A stretch of 64,000 nt of DNA, from positions 180,558,927-180,622,926 of the forward strand of contig CM062295.1 of assembly GCA_031216915.1 (NCBI GenBank), written 5' to 3'. This document shows, piece by piece, positions 10,377-19,910 of the stretch; the stretch's first letter is position 1, and every line of letters begins with the position of its first letter. This DNA is from Pictodentalium vernedei. Its lineage: Eukaryota > Mollusca > Scaphopoda > Dentaliida > Dentaliidae. The notes below the pieces were generated by a model, which saw nothing but the letters and a program-made list of their open reading frames with translations, was not told the DNA's origin and ran no database searches. The position numbers were made by a program, and so were the translations under genes.

Positions 10377-11446
10377 AGGTAATTTGTAACAGGAGTATAT
10401 ATTTTCAAAAATATTATGCTACCAGCAAGAGGAGCATTAGTTTAGGGAGATTTTCTTCATAAATAATTGTTTTTATCTCACAACTAGAATGTTTTTCCCC
10501 CAATATAGGTAAAAACATCCAGACAAAATAGAAATGTGTAGTGTATTGATGATAACAACTGCACAAGCCATTATTTGATTCAGAAAGGGAATGTTTTTTA
10601 CCTGCACACTCAACTGACATCAAGGAATTTCACATTTTTGATAACAGTAATTAAATGATATGTAAATCACCAGCTGAACAAAATGAATTGGATTACATCA
10701 CTTTTGTCATGATGATATTGTATATAGGTATCACAGAACTAAATATTTTCCCATAGGCGACCATTACAACCTTCGTGTGAAAAATATATGATCACATAAT
10801 TTAATTTTTGTCAAGTATAGCCCTACAGACAACTTCTTCTGACTTGAAAAATGGGGTCATGCAACAAATAAGAGAGAAAATGTGACGGGAAGGCAAATAC
10901 TGGTCACGTGCACATATTTTGGAGGAATTCCCAACAAAAACACACCAAAAGTGAATTGTATTTTTTAGGTCCAAAAGCCATCAAATCACCGTCTTTATTT
11001 ATCTGGAATATCCAACAATAATGCAAGTTGTCAATAGAATGTTTCAAACGTTTATTGAAACAATAAATTTTTTCCCAGACTGCCTATTTTTAGAGATTGC
11101 ATCATTTCCGAGTGCCACATTTCAAGGCAGTTAACTCTAATTCAAATATTCAGTTCAGTGACACCAATAGGCCTAACGTGCATTAAACATTAAAAATAAA
11201 ACAAAGAAACACACAACTGAAACACTAAAATAAACTTCAGCAGTTGTAGTACAGCTAGAATTATGAAGGGGAATTATGTCATGGACAGCATAAGAATGCC
11301 ATACCATGACGTCATGATCTTCATCCATAAAAAAATTAATTCACAGATGCCAAATGATTGCCAAAACAGACACTGTTAAAGACTGTGTCCAATCTCTTCA
11401 TTATGTGAACATGTCAAGAACGGGAGGAATATTGTAAGATAAATTG
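10377..11446. other. Intronic stretch without a recognised feature
   Basis: AT-rich single-copy-looking DNA. Short ORFs here lack any domain signal and have no matching splice context. Nothing can be assigned. Confidence 0.4.
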
Positions 11447-12524
11447 GTTATTACCACCATGTGGATTTCCGAGATGGTGTATTCAAGTCTCGACCTCACC
11501 TCTTGGATATTATAATATTAGAATGTTTCTTTTCATGTTCTATCAGTTGAGAGTACCTGAGTTTGTGTGATTTCTGAAATAAAACCTGAAGCAGCAAAGC
11601 TGCTCCTGGTTTTATTTCAGAAATCACACAAACTCAGGTACTATCGACCGATAGAATATGAAAAGAAACGTTCTAATTATTTTATTATGGTGAACAAAAA
11701 ATAGCTTTCATTGTTAAGCGTTAACTGCAACATGCCATCAATCTTGTAATAACAATGTAGTCGAATCCAAAAACATGACGACATTTCGAGGAGTTTCTAG
11801 ATCACCAAATTCGAACATGACTTGTCACAAGTTCCGTTGGTTTGGGAGTTTCTATATCACCAAATGCCAGTGTTTACAACTGTATCATGCTGTTCATGTT
11901 ATAATTCAGTATTAATGCATGTGTGATAAATGGTATAATGGAATATAAATTCATGTTTCTTGGACGATGACAGTTGTTAGAATTAAGCAGAGTGAAACAA
12001 TTTATTTTGAACTTGAGACCAAGGCTCAGTGAGGTCGAGGAGTACTAAACTTGTGGAAATATAATTGATTGAAGTCATAACTCATATTCAGGATTCACTG
12101 AAGCGGTGAACAACACGAGAGTTTTTAATATTTCTGATTCTTTTGAATTCATTGTTTGCAGTTAAAATTGAAAACACACCCATTGAAGATGATATATTTG
12201 TTGGTAAGTTTGTGTCTATCGCTGACGAAAAAAGTTAAACGGACACAGTGCCAGCGTTTAGTGTTGAGAAATTCCAATCAGAGCGTGCGTAATCGACACT
12301 GATCAAAGGAAGTGGAGCTTACATTTTCTTTGTTCTCTTGTCTTCAGGGAAGAACATTCCGATAGTACCCGTGTTTTGCCCCAAAACTCCAGTACTATGA
12401 CTTTTAGAAGGTGTCAAATTAACCAATCACAGCTGATGTTACAAACGTGAGGCATAATAAATGCCCAGAGATGAGGTCCCGACTTCAATACACAATCTCA
12501 GAAACCCACATGGTGGTAATAACC
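11447..12524. mobile_element. ~1.1-kb terminal-inverted-repeat DNA element with an internal hairpin
   Basis: The left end GGTTATTACCACCATGTGG ... GTATTCAAGTC (11447 on) pairs with the right end GACTTCAATACAC ... CCACATGGTGGTAATAACC (to 12524), about 44 bp with a few mismatches. Inside, 11518-11680 is a near-perfect 163-bp palindrome, with arms containing CCTGAGTTTGTGTGATTTC and a loop AGCAGCAAAGCTGCT. No transposase frame is visible, so it is non-autonomous. I could not define a clear target duplication. Confidence 0.7.
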
Positions 12525-12854
12525 TATATTGTTTGTTATGATGTATTGGAGAGTGTAGGTTGGTACTCTTAGATGATTTAAAACATTTTTTTTCTGCAAC
12601 TGAGAAAATAAGCTAGTGCACAAAATGTAGAGCCACTAAAATGGCTTTCAGCAATTTTCAACAGACACATGACAGTGGCTTCTAGTACTTAAACTGGTAA
12701 AAACACTTTTTACTGTAGACATAAGAAATGACAATCAATACCATATTCAATCCAGGCACAAATTAATAACCTGGAATTCATGTTCACCTTTTGGAATCCG
12801 TGTTCACCCATTATCTATCTTAACTGGAGGATGGTACATGCAAATTAATTTCAT

Positions 12855-13033
12855 GATCAACAAATTTTTAAAAAACTTTCCCCAAAATAGAACTTATGCC
12901 CTCTTCATTAGAACAAGTCCAATAAGCAGTCATAAGCTACGTTTTTGGGGCAAAAATTGACAAAATAAGATTTGAATGGCCACTTTTGAGAATACCACTA
13001 GCCAGTTATGGAAATTCTGTAAGGAAAGGGTAA
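12855..13033. repeat. Diverged copy of the hairpin element family
   Basis: The central CTTATGCCCTCTTCATTAGAACAAGTCC / GCAGTCATAAGCTACG and the right arm TTTGAATGGCCACTTTTGAG ... GTAAGGAAAGGGTAAA match the family. The stretch 13034-13700 shows only a C-rich run near 13588-13610 and no gene. Confidence 0.6.
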
Positions 13034-13739
13034 AAGTATTCTGCTATGTCGACTGTAAGCCAGCTATGTACAGAAATTATAGGCCCAGACCAATAAAACC
13101 CTTTTTTGCTGATACAGGAAAAATTACAATAGCTGCATATGAAATCAAGACACAAATGAATACGATTGGTAACTGAAGTTACGCTATCATATGGGTCTTT
13201 TTTTGTTCCCCAGATTTTCCGTTTAACAAATGAACATCACTGATTTCCATTGTTAGCCTCCTTGTGAAAGCAGTAGAATGTTCATCATTGTAGAATTTTA
13301 ACCCCTTGATTTGTTGTTGGAGAATGGAAGTTGGCAGTTTGAACTTGTTATATACTCACAGTTCAATTGAGTTGCACGACTCAAATATGTCACTGCCCAT
13401 TACCACTATACAAACATATCATTCTTACCACTACAAGTGAATGATTATGAGCTAGTATTCTTTGTAAGTGTGGTACTGGAAATTATATGAATTAACGCTG
13501 TGTGTTGAAGCACTGCTAAAACTCTGAAACTGAACAATACCCAATTCATATTGGTATATGTTGCTTGAGAAATGTTAGGTTGCCGTCCCCCCCCACCCCC
13601 CACCCCACCTTCGCATGGTAATGCTACTGTCACTGTTGCTCATTATGAAGCATTAATTTAGCATGTACAATTTCTATTTTCAGGTCCCACAAATCCACTA
13701 TCAAGAGATTAAATCCAGTGACGCTACATAGAGTGAAAA

Positions 13740-15639
13740 AAATTAGCTGAAGGGGAGGCCTATCTTGAAAAAGAATGCAAGAGGAAAAAGCGATGATTAT
13801 ATTCTAGTTGCTCTTCTTTCAGAGAAGGCGCATGAGTCACTCACAAACTGAAAATCTGCCAATAGGTCAAAAAGCATCGAGCACAATAGAGAATGAAGGC
13901 CATGCACAATGTTTTTGCAAATGGTGATGCTGATCCTGAGCTATCTGAAACAAGAGGCTACGAATCACAATCTTCTGCTGTGAATAGACCCTTCATTCAG
14001 CTGTCAACTTTACATAGAAATGGGCTGAAAAAAAGAACAATGAAGGCACTAGCAAAGGCCAATGGAACAATTCGTGACATGAAAGTGCAAAACACAGAAT
14101 TGAAACGTCAACTCAAATCAATGCAATGGAAAGTACAGACACAATGTTCTGTGGCACATTCCATGCCTAAGAGTAAAACATCTGCAATGTTGAGGAGATC
14201 TGGAATCTGGGGACCTGGTGCTGACAAAATCAGGAAACATCTCTTAATGGGACATGTACTTGTCACAGTTGCAGTCAAATGCAGGCAAAGAAGCAGGTTG
14301 TGATCAAAGGTCGAAAGTTTATTCTTCTGTGGAAGGGATGCTTCTGGTGAAGTATCAGTGCATACATTTGTGTAAAGAAACAAAATTTAATTGGAATCGG
14401 TTAAGCTGTGTGATAAAAAAGGGAATAAACTTTCAAGAATCAAATGAGAAAAATAGAGTTCAATCCAAGTTCCGTGTTCAAGTGGTCAAATTCATGGAAA
14501 GAGAGGATAACTGCCTTACTCTGCCTGGTAAAAAAGACTGCAAAATAAATTGGCCCTATCAAAATACAGAAAAGGATTCTGACCAATTATTTGGGCATTC
14601 TCTACCAAAAGTTTATTGCTGTGAATCTAGAATGTGAAATTTCATTTACTTCGTTCTGTCGCATAAGGCCAAAACACATACTGCCAGCAAATTTTCGGAA
14701 GTGAAATATTTGTCTTTGCTCAAAGCACTAAAACATTGCACTGAAGCTTAAGAGATGCTGAAAAGTTGCCACATCAACGTGTCTGTAAACCGCAATCTGT
14801 ACATAAAGGACTGTAATAATATGATCGAATCTGCTCAACTACACTGCAGTGTGTGTTTTTCAGTGTGGAAAAGGGTTCTTGTTGACAGAAAAAAGAAAAT
14901 GAAAATTGTGGAAGAAGAAATGTCGTGAGAAGCCTTTCTCAAGATTTAAGTTGAATAGACATGAGCTTTTCAAGGAGCATGTATTTTGAGTAAAGTCTCA
15001 ATATCATCAACTCAAGGAACGAAAGAGAAACCTCCCTTCTAATGAAATTATAATGTAAATGGACTTCAGTGAGAACTATACTTCTAAATCGCCTGTCGAG
15101 ATTCAAAGTGCATACTGGGCCCAGAAGCAGGTCACTTTGCACCCTATCCTACCTAGTACATTACAGGCATGGTGATTCTACCAAGTTGCCACATAAAAGT
15201 TTTGAGTGCTTTCGGATGAATCGTCGCATAGAGCGTCCATGATTTTGGCAATATTGGACAAACTATTTGAGTGGGATGTTGTTGATCCCCCGGAAATCAA
15301 GTATGTACACTATAGGACTGATAGTCCAACAAGCCAATTCCGCAATAGATTCATATTTCATGCTGTCAAGAACCACAAGGAATTCTATGGTTGTAAAGCC
15401 ACATGGAATTACTTCAAGAGGGGCCATGGAAAAGGGTCATGTGACAGAATAGTGGGTACATCAAAATGATTAGCAGATGCGGTAACTGAAACTGGAACAA
15501 TCATTCAAGATGCTCATGATTTTTTTAAAGTCGGCTTACAAGACACAATCATCCATTATCTACTTCTTTGTGTTGAAAGAAGCATGTGATCTAAAAATAT
15601 TCAAATAGAAAACTAGGAATGCACACCAATTCCCGGAAA
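13740..15639 (+). pseudogene. Decayed protein gene, 5' part, split by DIRS B
   Basis: Fragments in all three plus frames read as one protein of an uncharacterised, repeat-like invertebrate family. In order: a basic coiled coil near 14000-14150 (TIRDMKVQNTELKRQLKSMQ); a segment near 14470-14560 reading KFMEREDNCLTLPGKK; and a block at 15206-15470 with FHAVKNHKEFYG, ATWNYF and the strongly patterned GHGKGSCD. A TGA follows GTSK at 15470, after which LADAVTETGTIIQDAHDFF continues in the same frame, so this is a nonsense mutation. The gene stops at 15639 where DIRS B begins and resumes at 22770. Possibly a domesticated or transposon-encoded protein; the family name is unknown to me. Confidence 0.65.
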
Positions 15640-15677
15640 GTTAAAAAATTTATAGTAATTTATATATTTTTTATACT

Positions 15678-15867
15678 TACCAATGACCCAGACTTAGCTG
15701 GTGCTAACTCCAACAAAACCAGGGCCAAACACAAATTTTGCCCCCCAATCCCCAAAATTTGCATCCAAAACAAAAAGAAATCATGTCCTAAAGGACCTCC
15801 ATAGTACGCCTCTACTGCGCATGCGCAGTGACGCAGTCGTCCCGAAATTGGCGCCAATTATCATTCT
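15678..15867. repeat. DIRS B left inverted terminal repeat
   Basis: A 190-bp inverted match to 22568-22757 with one difference by eye (AATCCCC against AGTCCCC). It carries TGCGCATGCGCA at 15816-15827. Confidence 0.95.
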
Positions 15868-15941
15868 TACTGGCAGTGCCTGGTCAGCGCTATATACTCA
15901 GCGGGGAGGCAAGAGTTCCCAACTCAGGGAGGGCCATCCCC

Positions 15942-16030
15942 GTCTGGGTCATTGGTAAGTATAAAAAATATATAAATTACTATAAATTTTTTAACATTTT
16001 TATACTGTACCAATGACCCAGACTTAGCTG
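15942..16030. repeat. DIRS B internal complementary region
   Basis: 15942-15995 is an exact reverse complement of the left terminus 15640-15693. 15996-16030 is an exact reverse complement of the right terminus 22735-22769. The joint is AAC|ATTTTT. In the accepted DIRS model this region templates the ends on a circular intermediate. Confidence 0.95.
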
Positions 16031-16519
16031 AATAGTAAACAGGCTGGAGGGCCTAGGACATAGAGGAAAATCCAATAAGCTCAATTATATAATAAAGAGG
16101 TAACCCCTTAAGGAGAAAAGGAGTATTAGGCTTTACATGTATCTTTCTTATTTAATATTAAATTAGAAAGATACACTACCCTTAATAATAGAGCACAATA
16201 ACATTCATGTTCTCTATTAACATCCAGTATAACCCTTATACTAATTATTTTTAAAGCAAGCCAATAAATAAAGTAGTCCAGAGAATTGAGACTCTTTATA
16301 ATCATTTAAAAGTGTCCGAGTATTGTATATTAAAGCCCGTTTGACACTTGACATATACAAATGCTTCACACCGAGCTACACTTTAAAAATAAGACATGAA
16401 TGAAATTAAACATTAATATTACACTTTAAAACCATCCCGGAAGCGACTCAGAAATACTGTCTTGGAGGAGGCATTCCCTTGCTTTTCACTATAAAGCAGG
16501 TGACCTAAGGGAACACCCG

Positions 16520-16570
16520 CCCCCCCCCCCCCCCCCCCCCCTTCCCCTTGCCCTGGGTCAAATAGCCCAG
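16520..16570. other. DIRS B poly-C tract (22 C) and stem-loop
   Basis: 22 consecutive C at 16520-16541 (poly-G in the element RNA) are followed by CTGGGTCAAATAGCCCAG at 16553-16570. They lie in the 3' untranslated part, about 70 bases past the recombinase stop. All five copies retain the tract at this spot, with 9 to 22 C. Confidence 0.65.
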
Positions 16571-16638
16571 AGCGAAGAGGGCAGCCGGACGGAGTCACTG
16601 CCGGAACAGAAAGCCTGCATAACTATAGTTGCAACTGT

Positions 16639-18747
16639 TTAGTGGACGACATTCTGAGCAACAGATAATGGACCTAAACAATGCAGGTCTCCAGAAATGG
16701 ACTCAATATTTCTGAGATAAAAATTAGTAAATGTGGATGGCTGAGACCAATAAGCAGCCTTCATTAAATCTGTAATAGCAACACTATTAGCATAAGCCCA
16801 GGAAGTAGAAAGAGCTCTTACTTCATGAGCAGAAATCTTAAGCACAGACTGCTGAGAAGAAGATAAATCTTCATAAGCAGTACGGATAGTTAACTGAATC
16901 CATCTAGCAATAGAATGGACTGAAATGTCCTTTCTATTAGGCATCAAAGACAGAAAGAAACGTTTCCGTCCCTTTCTGATGAACTGAGATCTCTGTTTAT
17001 AGATACGTAGTGCTCTAACAGGACAGAGTAAAGGCCTACGCCCGTCTGAAGACGGAAGAGCCTTAATAACAATAGGTTCCGGATATTTATTAGGAGCCTG
17101 ATTCTTAGCTAAAAAACCCACATTAGTAGTGAAGGTGATAGTGTTCCCAACACTACGATAATGAGAATCATCCACCGATAGTGCATGAAGCTCACTGACT
17201 CTTCTGGCAGAAGAGAAAGCTAAGAGAAAAGCTGTCTTATAAGATAAGAATTTGAAATCTACTGTCCCAAGAGGTTCAAATGGCTTTTCCTTCAATTTAA
17301 GGAGAACCCAAGCTAAATTCCACTTAGGAATTAATCTAAGAGTTCTGGGTCTATTTATCGAAAAGTTTCTAACCAATTTCGATAAAGAGACATTAGATCC
17401 AATTTGTAAACTATCATGATGTGCATAGGTATCAGATAACATAGATCTATAACCCTTTATAGTAACAGGCTGCAGTTTGATTTCGTCAAACAAGTATACT
17501 AGAAAGTTTGCAATGTCTGGTATAGAGGGATCAAATATATCTACAGAATGATCCCTACACCAACGACGGAAAACCTTCCACTTAGCCGCATAGTTTAGCG
17601 AAGAGGAGGTCCTCCTACAGTTAGAAATCGCGTCCACTGCTCGTCCTGTAAAGTGCTTGCCATGCAAGAAGGACCGCACAACGGAAAAACGTGAAGGTTG
17701 AGACCTTGCGGGTTGTGATGGAGTTGGCGCGATTTCCCCTGCGAAAGAAGATCCTCTCGTGGAGGAAGCTTCCGCGGTAGGTCCCACAACAGACACCTGA
17801 GTAGATTTATCCACGGTCTCTGTGGCGACAGAGATGCTACCAACAGAATCTTGCATTGAGATTGTTTTATCTTTAGCAATACTTGTTGAATTAACGGCGC
17901 TGGAGGATACGCATATCCTATCATTCCGTCCCAAGGGATCGACAGAGCGTCTACTGCAAATGCTCTTGGATCCGGACACGGGGACACATACGTCTGCAAC
18001 TGATTGTTGAGATGTGTCGCAAATAAGTCTATCATTGGCCGTTCCCATTGGTAGCAAATCTGATTGAATACTTGTTTGTTGAGAGTCCACTCCGACGGCA
18101 ACAAGCGACCCTTTCGTGAAAGGGAGTCTGCTAGCATATTCAGACGACCCGGTATGTGACGGACCGAAAGAAGAACGTGATGTTCCAACGCAAACAGAAG
18201 GATTCTTTCCGTTAGATTGAACAACGGAACTGAATGAGTGCCTCTCTGATTCCGTATATACGCCACTACTGTCGTATTGTCGGATAGGATTTGGACATGA
18301 GCATCGTGAATAATGTCCATCCAGTGACGTAACGCAAGCCAAATTGACATCATTTCCTTGATGTTTATGTGCTTGCACAGGAATTGCGGATCCCAAAGAC
18401 CCTGGCATCTCGAATCCGTTGGGATTAATGATGCACCCCAACCTGTTTGACTGGCATCCGTCATAATGGTAAAACTCGGATCCGGCAACTGCAGCGGAAC
18501 TCCTTGAGTTAACCACTGAATGTTTGCCCAAGTCTGAATCTCTTGTTTCACTTGATCTGACAAGAGAACGTCTACATCGAGCGAATGAATTTTCACACTC
18601 CAATTCTGAGTCAGGAAAATTTGAAGAGGACGTGTGCGTAGCCGCCCCATCGGAATGAGATCCGCGGCGGCTCCACACAGACCTATCAGTCTCATAAATT
18701 CTCTCGCCGTGACTTTGTCTGCATGCAGACAATAGCGAGCGTAACAA
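16639..18747 (-). CDS. DIRS B tyrosine recombinase ORF
   Basis: 702 codons. The recombinase domain occupies roughly residues 360-690. The catalytic set is visible: Arg516 in RRVSELHAL, His641 and Arg644 in HEVR, Trp667 in AAYWSQ and the nucleophile Tyr677 in FTNFYLRN. In DIRS elements this enzyme integrates a circular DNA copy by site-specific-type recombination in place of a DDE integrase, which explains the lack of target duplication. Residues 1-350 overlap the RNase H end of the RT frame by 1153 bases. They are Ser-rich and may be untranslated or a by-product of the overlap, so the true start is uncertain. It reads in the same frame as Gag. Expression probably needs re-initiation, frameshifting or an internal start. 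Confidence 0.9.
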   Translation of the reverse strand: MLRSLLSACRQSHGERIYETDRSVWSRRGSHSDGAATHTSSSNFPDSELECENSFARCRRSLVRSSETRDSDLGKHSVVNSRSSAAVAGSEFYHYDGCQSNRLGCIINPNGFEMPGSLGSAIPVQAHKHQGNDVNLACVTSLDGHYSRCSCPNPIRQYDSSGVYTESERHSFSSVVQSNGKNPSVCVGTSRSSFGPSHTGSSEYASRLPFTKGSLVAVGVDSQQTSIQSDLLPMGTANDRLICDTSQQSVADVCVPVSGSKSICSRRSVDPLGRNDRICVSSSAVNSTSIAKDKTISMQDSVGSISVATETVDKSTQVSVVGPTAEASSTRGSSFAGEIAPTPSQPARSQPSRFSVVRSFLHGKHFTGRAVDAISNCRRTSSSLNYAAKWKVFRRWCRDHSVDIFDPSIPDIANFLVYLFDEIKLQPVTIKGYRSMLSDTYAHHDSLQIGSNVSLSKLVRNFSINRPRTLRLIPKWNLAWVLLKLKEKPFEPLGTVDFKFLSYKTAFLLAFSSARRVSELHALSVDDSHYRSVGNTITFTTNVGFLAKNQAPNKYPEPIVIKALPSSDGRRPLLCPVRALRIYKQRSQFIRKGRKRFFLSLMPNRKDISVHSIARWIQLTIRTAYEDLSSSQQSVLKISAHEVRALSTSWAYANSVAITDLMKAAYWSQPSTFTNFYLRNIESISGDLHCLGPLSVAQNVVH

Positions 18748-19910
18748 CTGACTAATTTCGCTCTGGTTAACGGCAGACGAACGAGATTGTTGTGCGTCTC
18801 GAAGCTCATTCCCAGATGAGTGAATGACTTGGACGGCACCAGATCCGACTTCTCCTCGTTTACTATGAAACCGAGACGTCGGAGCAATAGAAGAACATTC
18901 TGAACATCATTCTGAAGCGTTAACTCGTTGCCGTACCTCTGAAGAATGTCGTCCAGGTAGGCCGACGTTACCGCAGACGAATGAGCTCGGAAGTAGATCA
19001 TTACCGAGTTCATTACCCGAGTGAAAGCCCAGGGTGCTAGATTCAATCCGAAGCACATGGCCCGGAACTGATACACCACTCCTAGGACTGCGAAGCGTAG
19101 ATACTTTCGGAATGTCGGATGTACCATGACGTGAAAGTACGCATCTTTGAGATCTATGCTCGTTGCATAATCGTTCACCCGAATACTCGCTCTGACCGAT
19201 CGAATCGTCTCCATATAAAACTTCGGAGCGACGATCAGCTTGTTTATCCAGCTCAAATCTATGACTGGACGGAACGAGCCGTCTGGTTTCGGAACCAGAA
19301 ACAGATGGCTGTAGAATCCCAGCGATTCCTGGTTTTCTACGACCTCTACCGCGTTCTTCATTAAAAGAGACTGCACCTCTGATAACAGAGCGTCTCTTTT
19401 CTGTGGATTTGACGGAAGATGAGTCCACTTTGGACTTCGAGTTAATGGAGGCTTTCGTTTGAAGGATATCTTTAGACCTTCCGAAGTCACTCCTCTCACC
19501 CACGGGTCGTCCGTAATCGACGCCCACTCTTGTGAAAAACTCGACAACCTTCCGCCAACCGGAACGCGATAGAGGTTTAAGCCATCACCTCCTGGACCTG
19601 CGAGGCCTGCGGTAGGAGAAACCACGTCTTCCATGACCCGCACCTCGCCTCGTCGACCTCGGGGCGTCCGACCGATTGTCCCGGCCTGAAGGACGTCCCG
19701 AACGAGAGTCGCTATCCTGATGGTCTCTCGAATAAGACCAAGAGGACGCACCGGAACCTCTATAGGAACCTCTCTTGGGCGCATTAGACCCAGAAGTGCC
19801 CGCCTTATTCGTGTCTGCTGTATCCGACCTTTTAGGAGCGGATCTGAACAACAGAGAATCATTAGCTTTCTTTTTAATATTATCATAAATAGCGGAAAGC
19901 TTGCCGTCAA
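17595..19910 (-). CDS. DIRS B reverse transcriptase / RNase H (with methyltransferase-like tail)
   Basis: 771 codons. RT spans about residues 150-380, with motif A SIDLKDAY (Asp253), FGLNLAPWAF, and the catalytic YLDD (Asp320, Asp321). RNase H follows at about 480-600, with Asp485 (MTDAS), Glu519 (INIKEM), Asp544 (LSDNT) and Asp595 (LADSLSR), a complete D-E-D-D set. After it, MIDLFATHLN ... DALSIPW ... YAYPP near 626-670 resembles the Dam-like methyltransferase region reported in DIRS1-group elements; that is an inference from motif order. The ORF overlaps Gag by 326 bases in another frame and the recombinase by 1153 bases. Residues 1-110 are Arg-rich and may be out-of-frame Gag overlap. Confidence 0.93.
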   Translation of the reverse strand: MTASFPLFMIILKRKLMILCCSDPLLKGRIQQTRIRRALLGLMRPREVPIEVPVRPLGLIRETIRIATLVRDVLQAGTIGRTPRGRRGEVRVMEDVVSPTAGLAGPGGDGLNLYRVPVGGRLSSFSQEWASITDDPWVRGVTSEGLKISFKRKPPLTRSPKWTHLPSNPQKRDALLSEVQSLLMKNAVEVVENQESLGFYSHLFLVPKPDGSFRPVIDLSWINKLIVAPKFYMETIRSVRASIRVNDYATSIDLKDAYFHVMVHPTFRKYLRFAVLGVVYQFRAMCFGLNLAPWAFTRVMNSVMIYFRAHSSAVTSAYLDDILQRYGNELTLQNDVQNVLLLLRRLGFIVNEEKSDLVPSKSFTHLGMSFETHNNLVRLPLTRAKLVSCYARYCLHADKVTAREFMRLIGLCGAAADLIPMGRLRTRPLQIFLTQNWSVKIHSLDVDVLLSDQVKQEIQTWANIQWLTQGVPLQLPDPSFTIMTDASQTGWGASLIPTDSRCQGLWDPQFLCKHINIKEMMSIWLALRHWMDIIHDAHVQILSDNTTVVAYIRNQRGTHSVPLFNLTERILLFALEHHVLLSVRHIPGRLNMLADSLSRKGRLLPSEWTLNKQVFNQICYQWERPMIDLFATHLNNQLQTYVSPCPDPRAFAVDALSIPWDGMIGYAYPPAPLIQQVLLKIKQSQCKILLVASLSPQRPWINLLRCLLWDLPRKLPPREDLLSQGKSRQLHHNPQGLNLHVFPLCGPSCMASTLQDEQWTRFLTVGGPPLR

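Noticed and set aside
18907..19527. 206-residue minus-strand ORF inside the RT region
   Set aside because: It overlaps the RT frame, which has all catalytic motifs. This frame has none.
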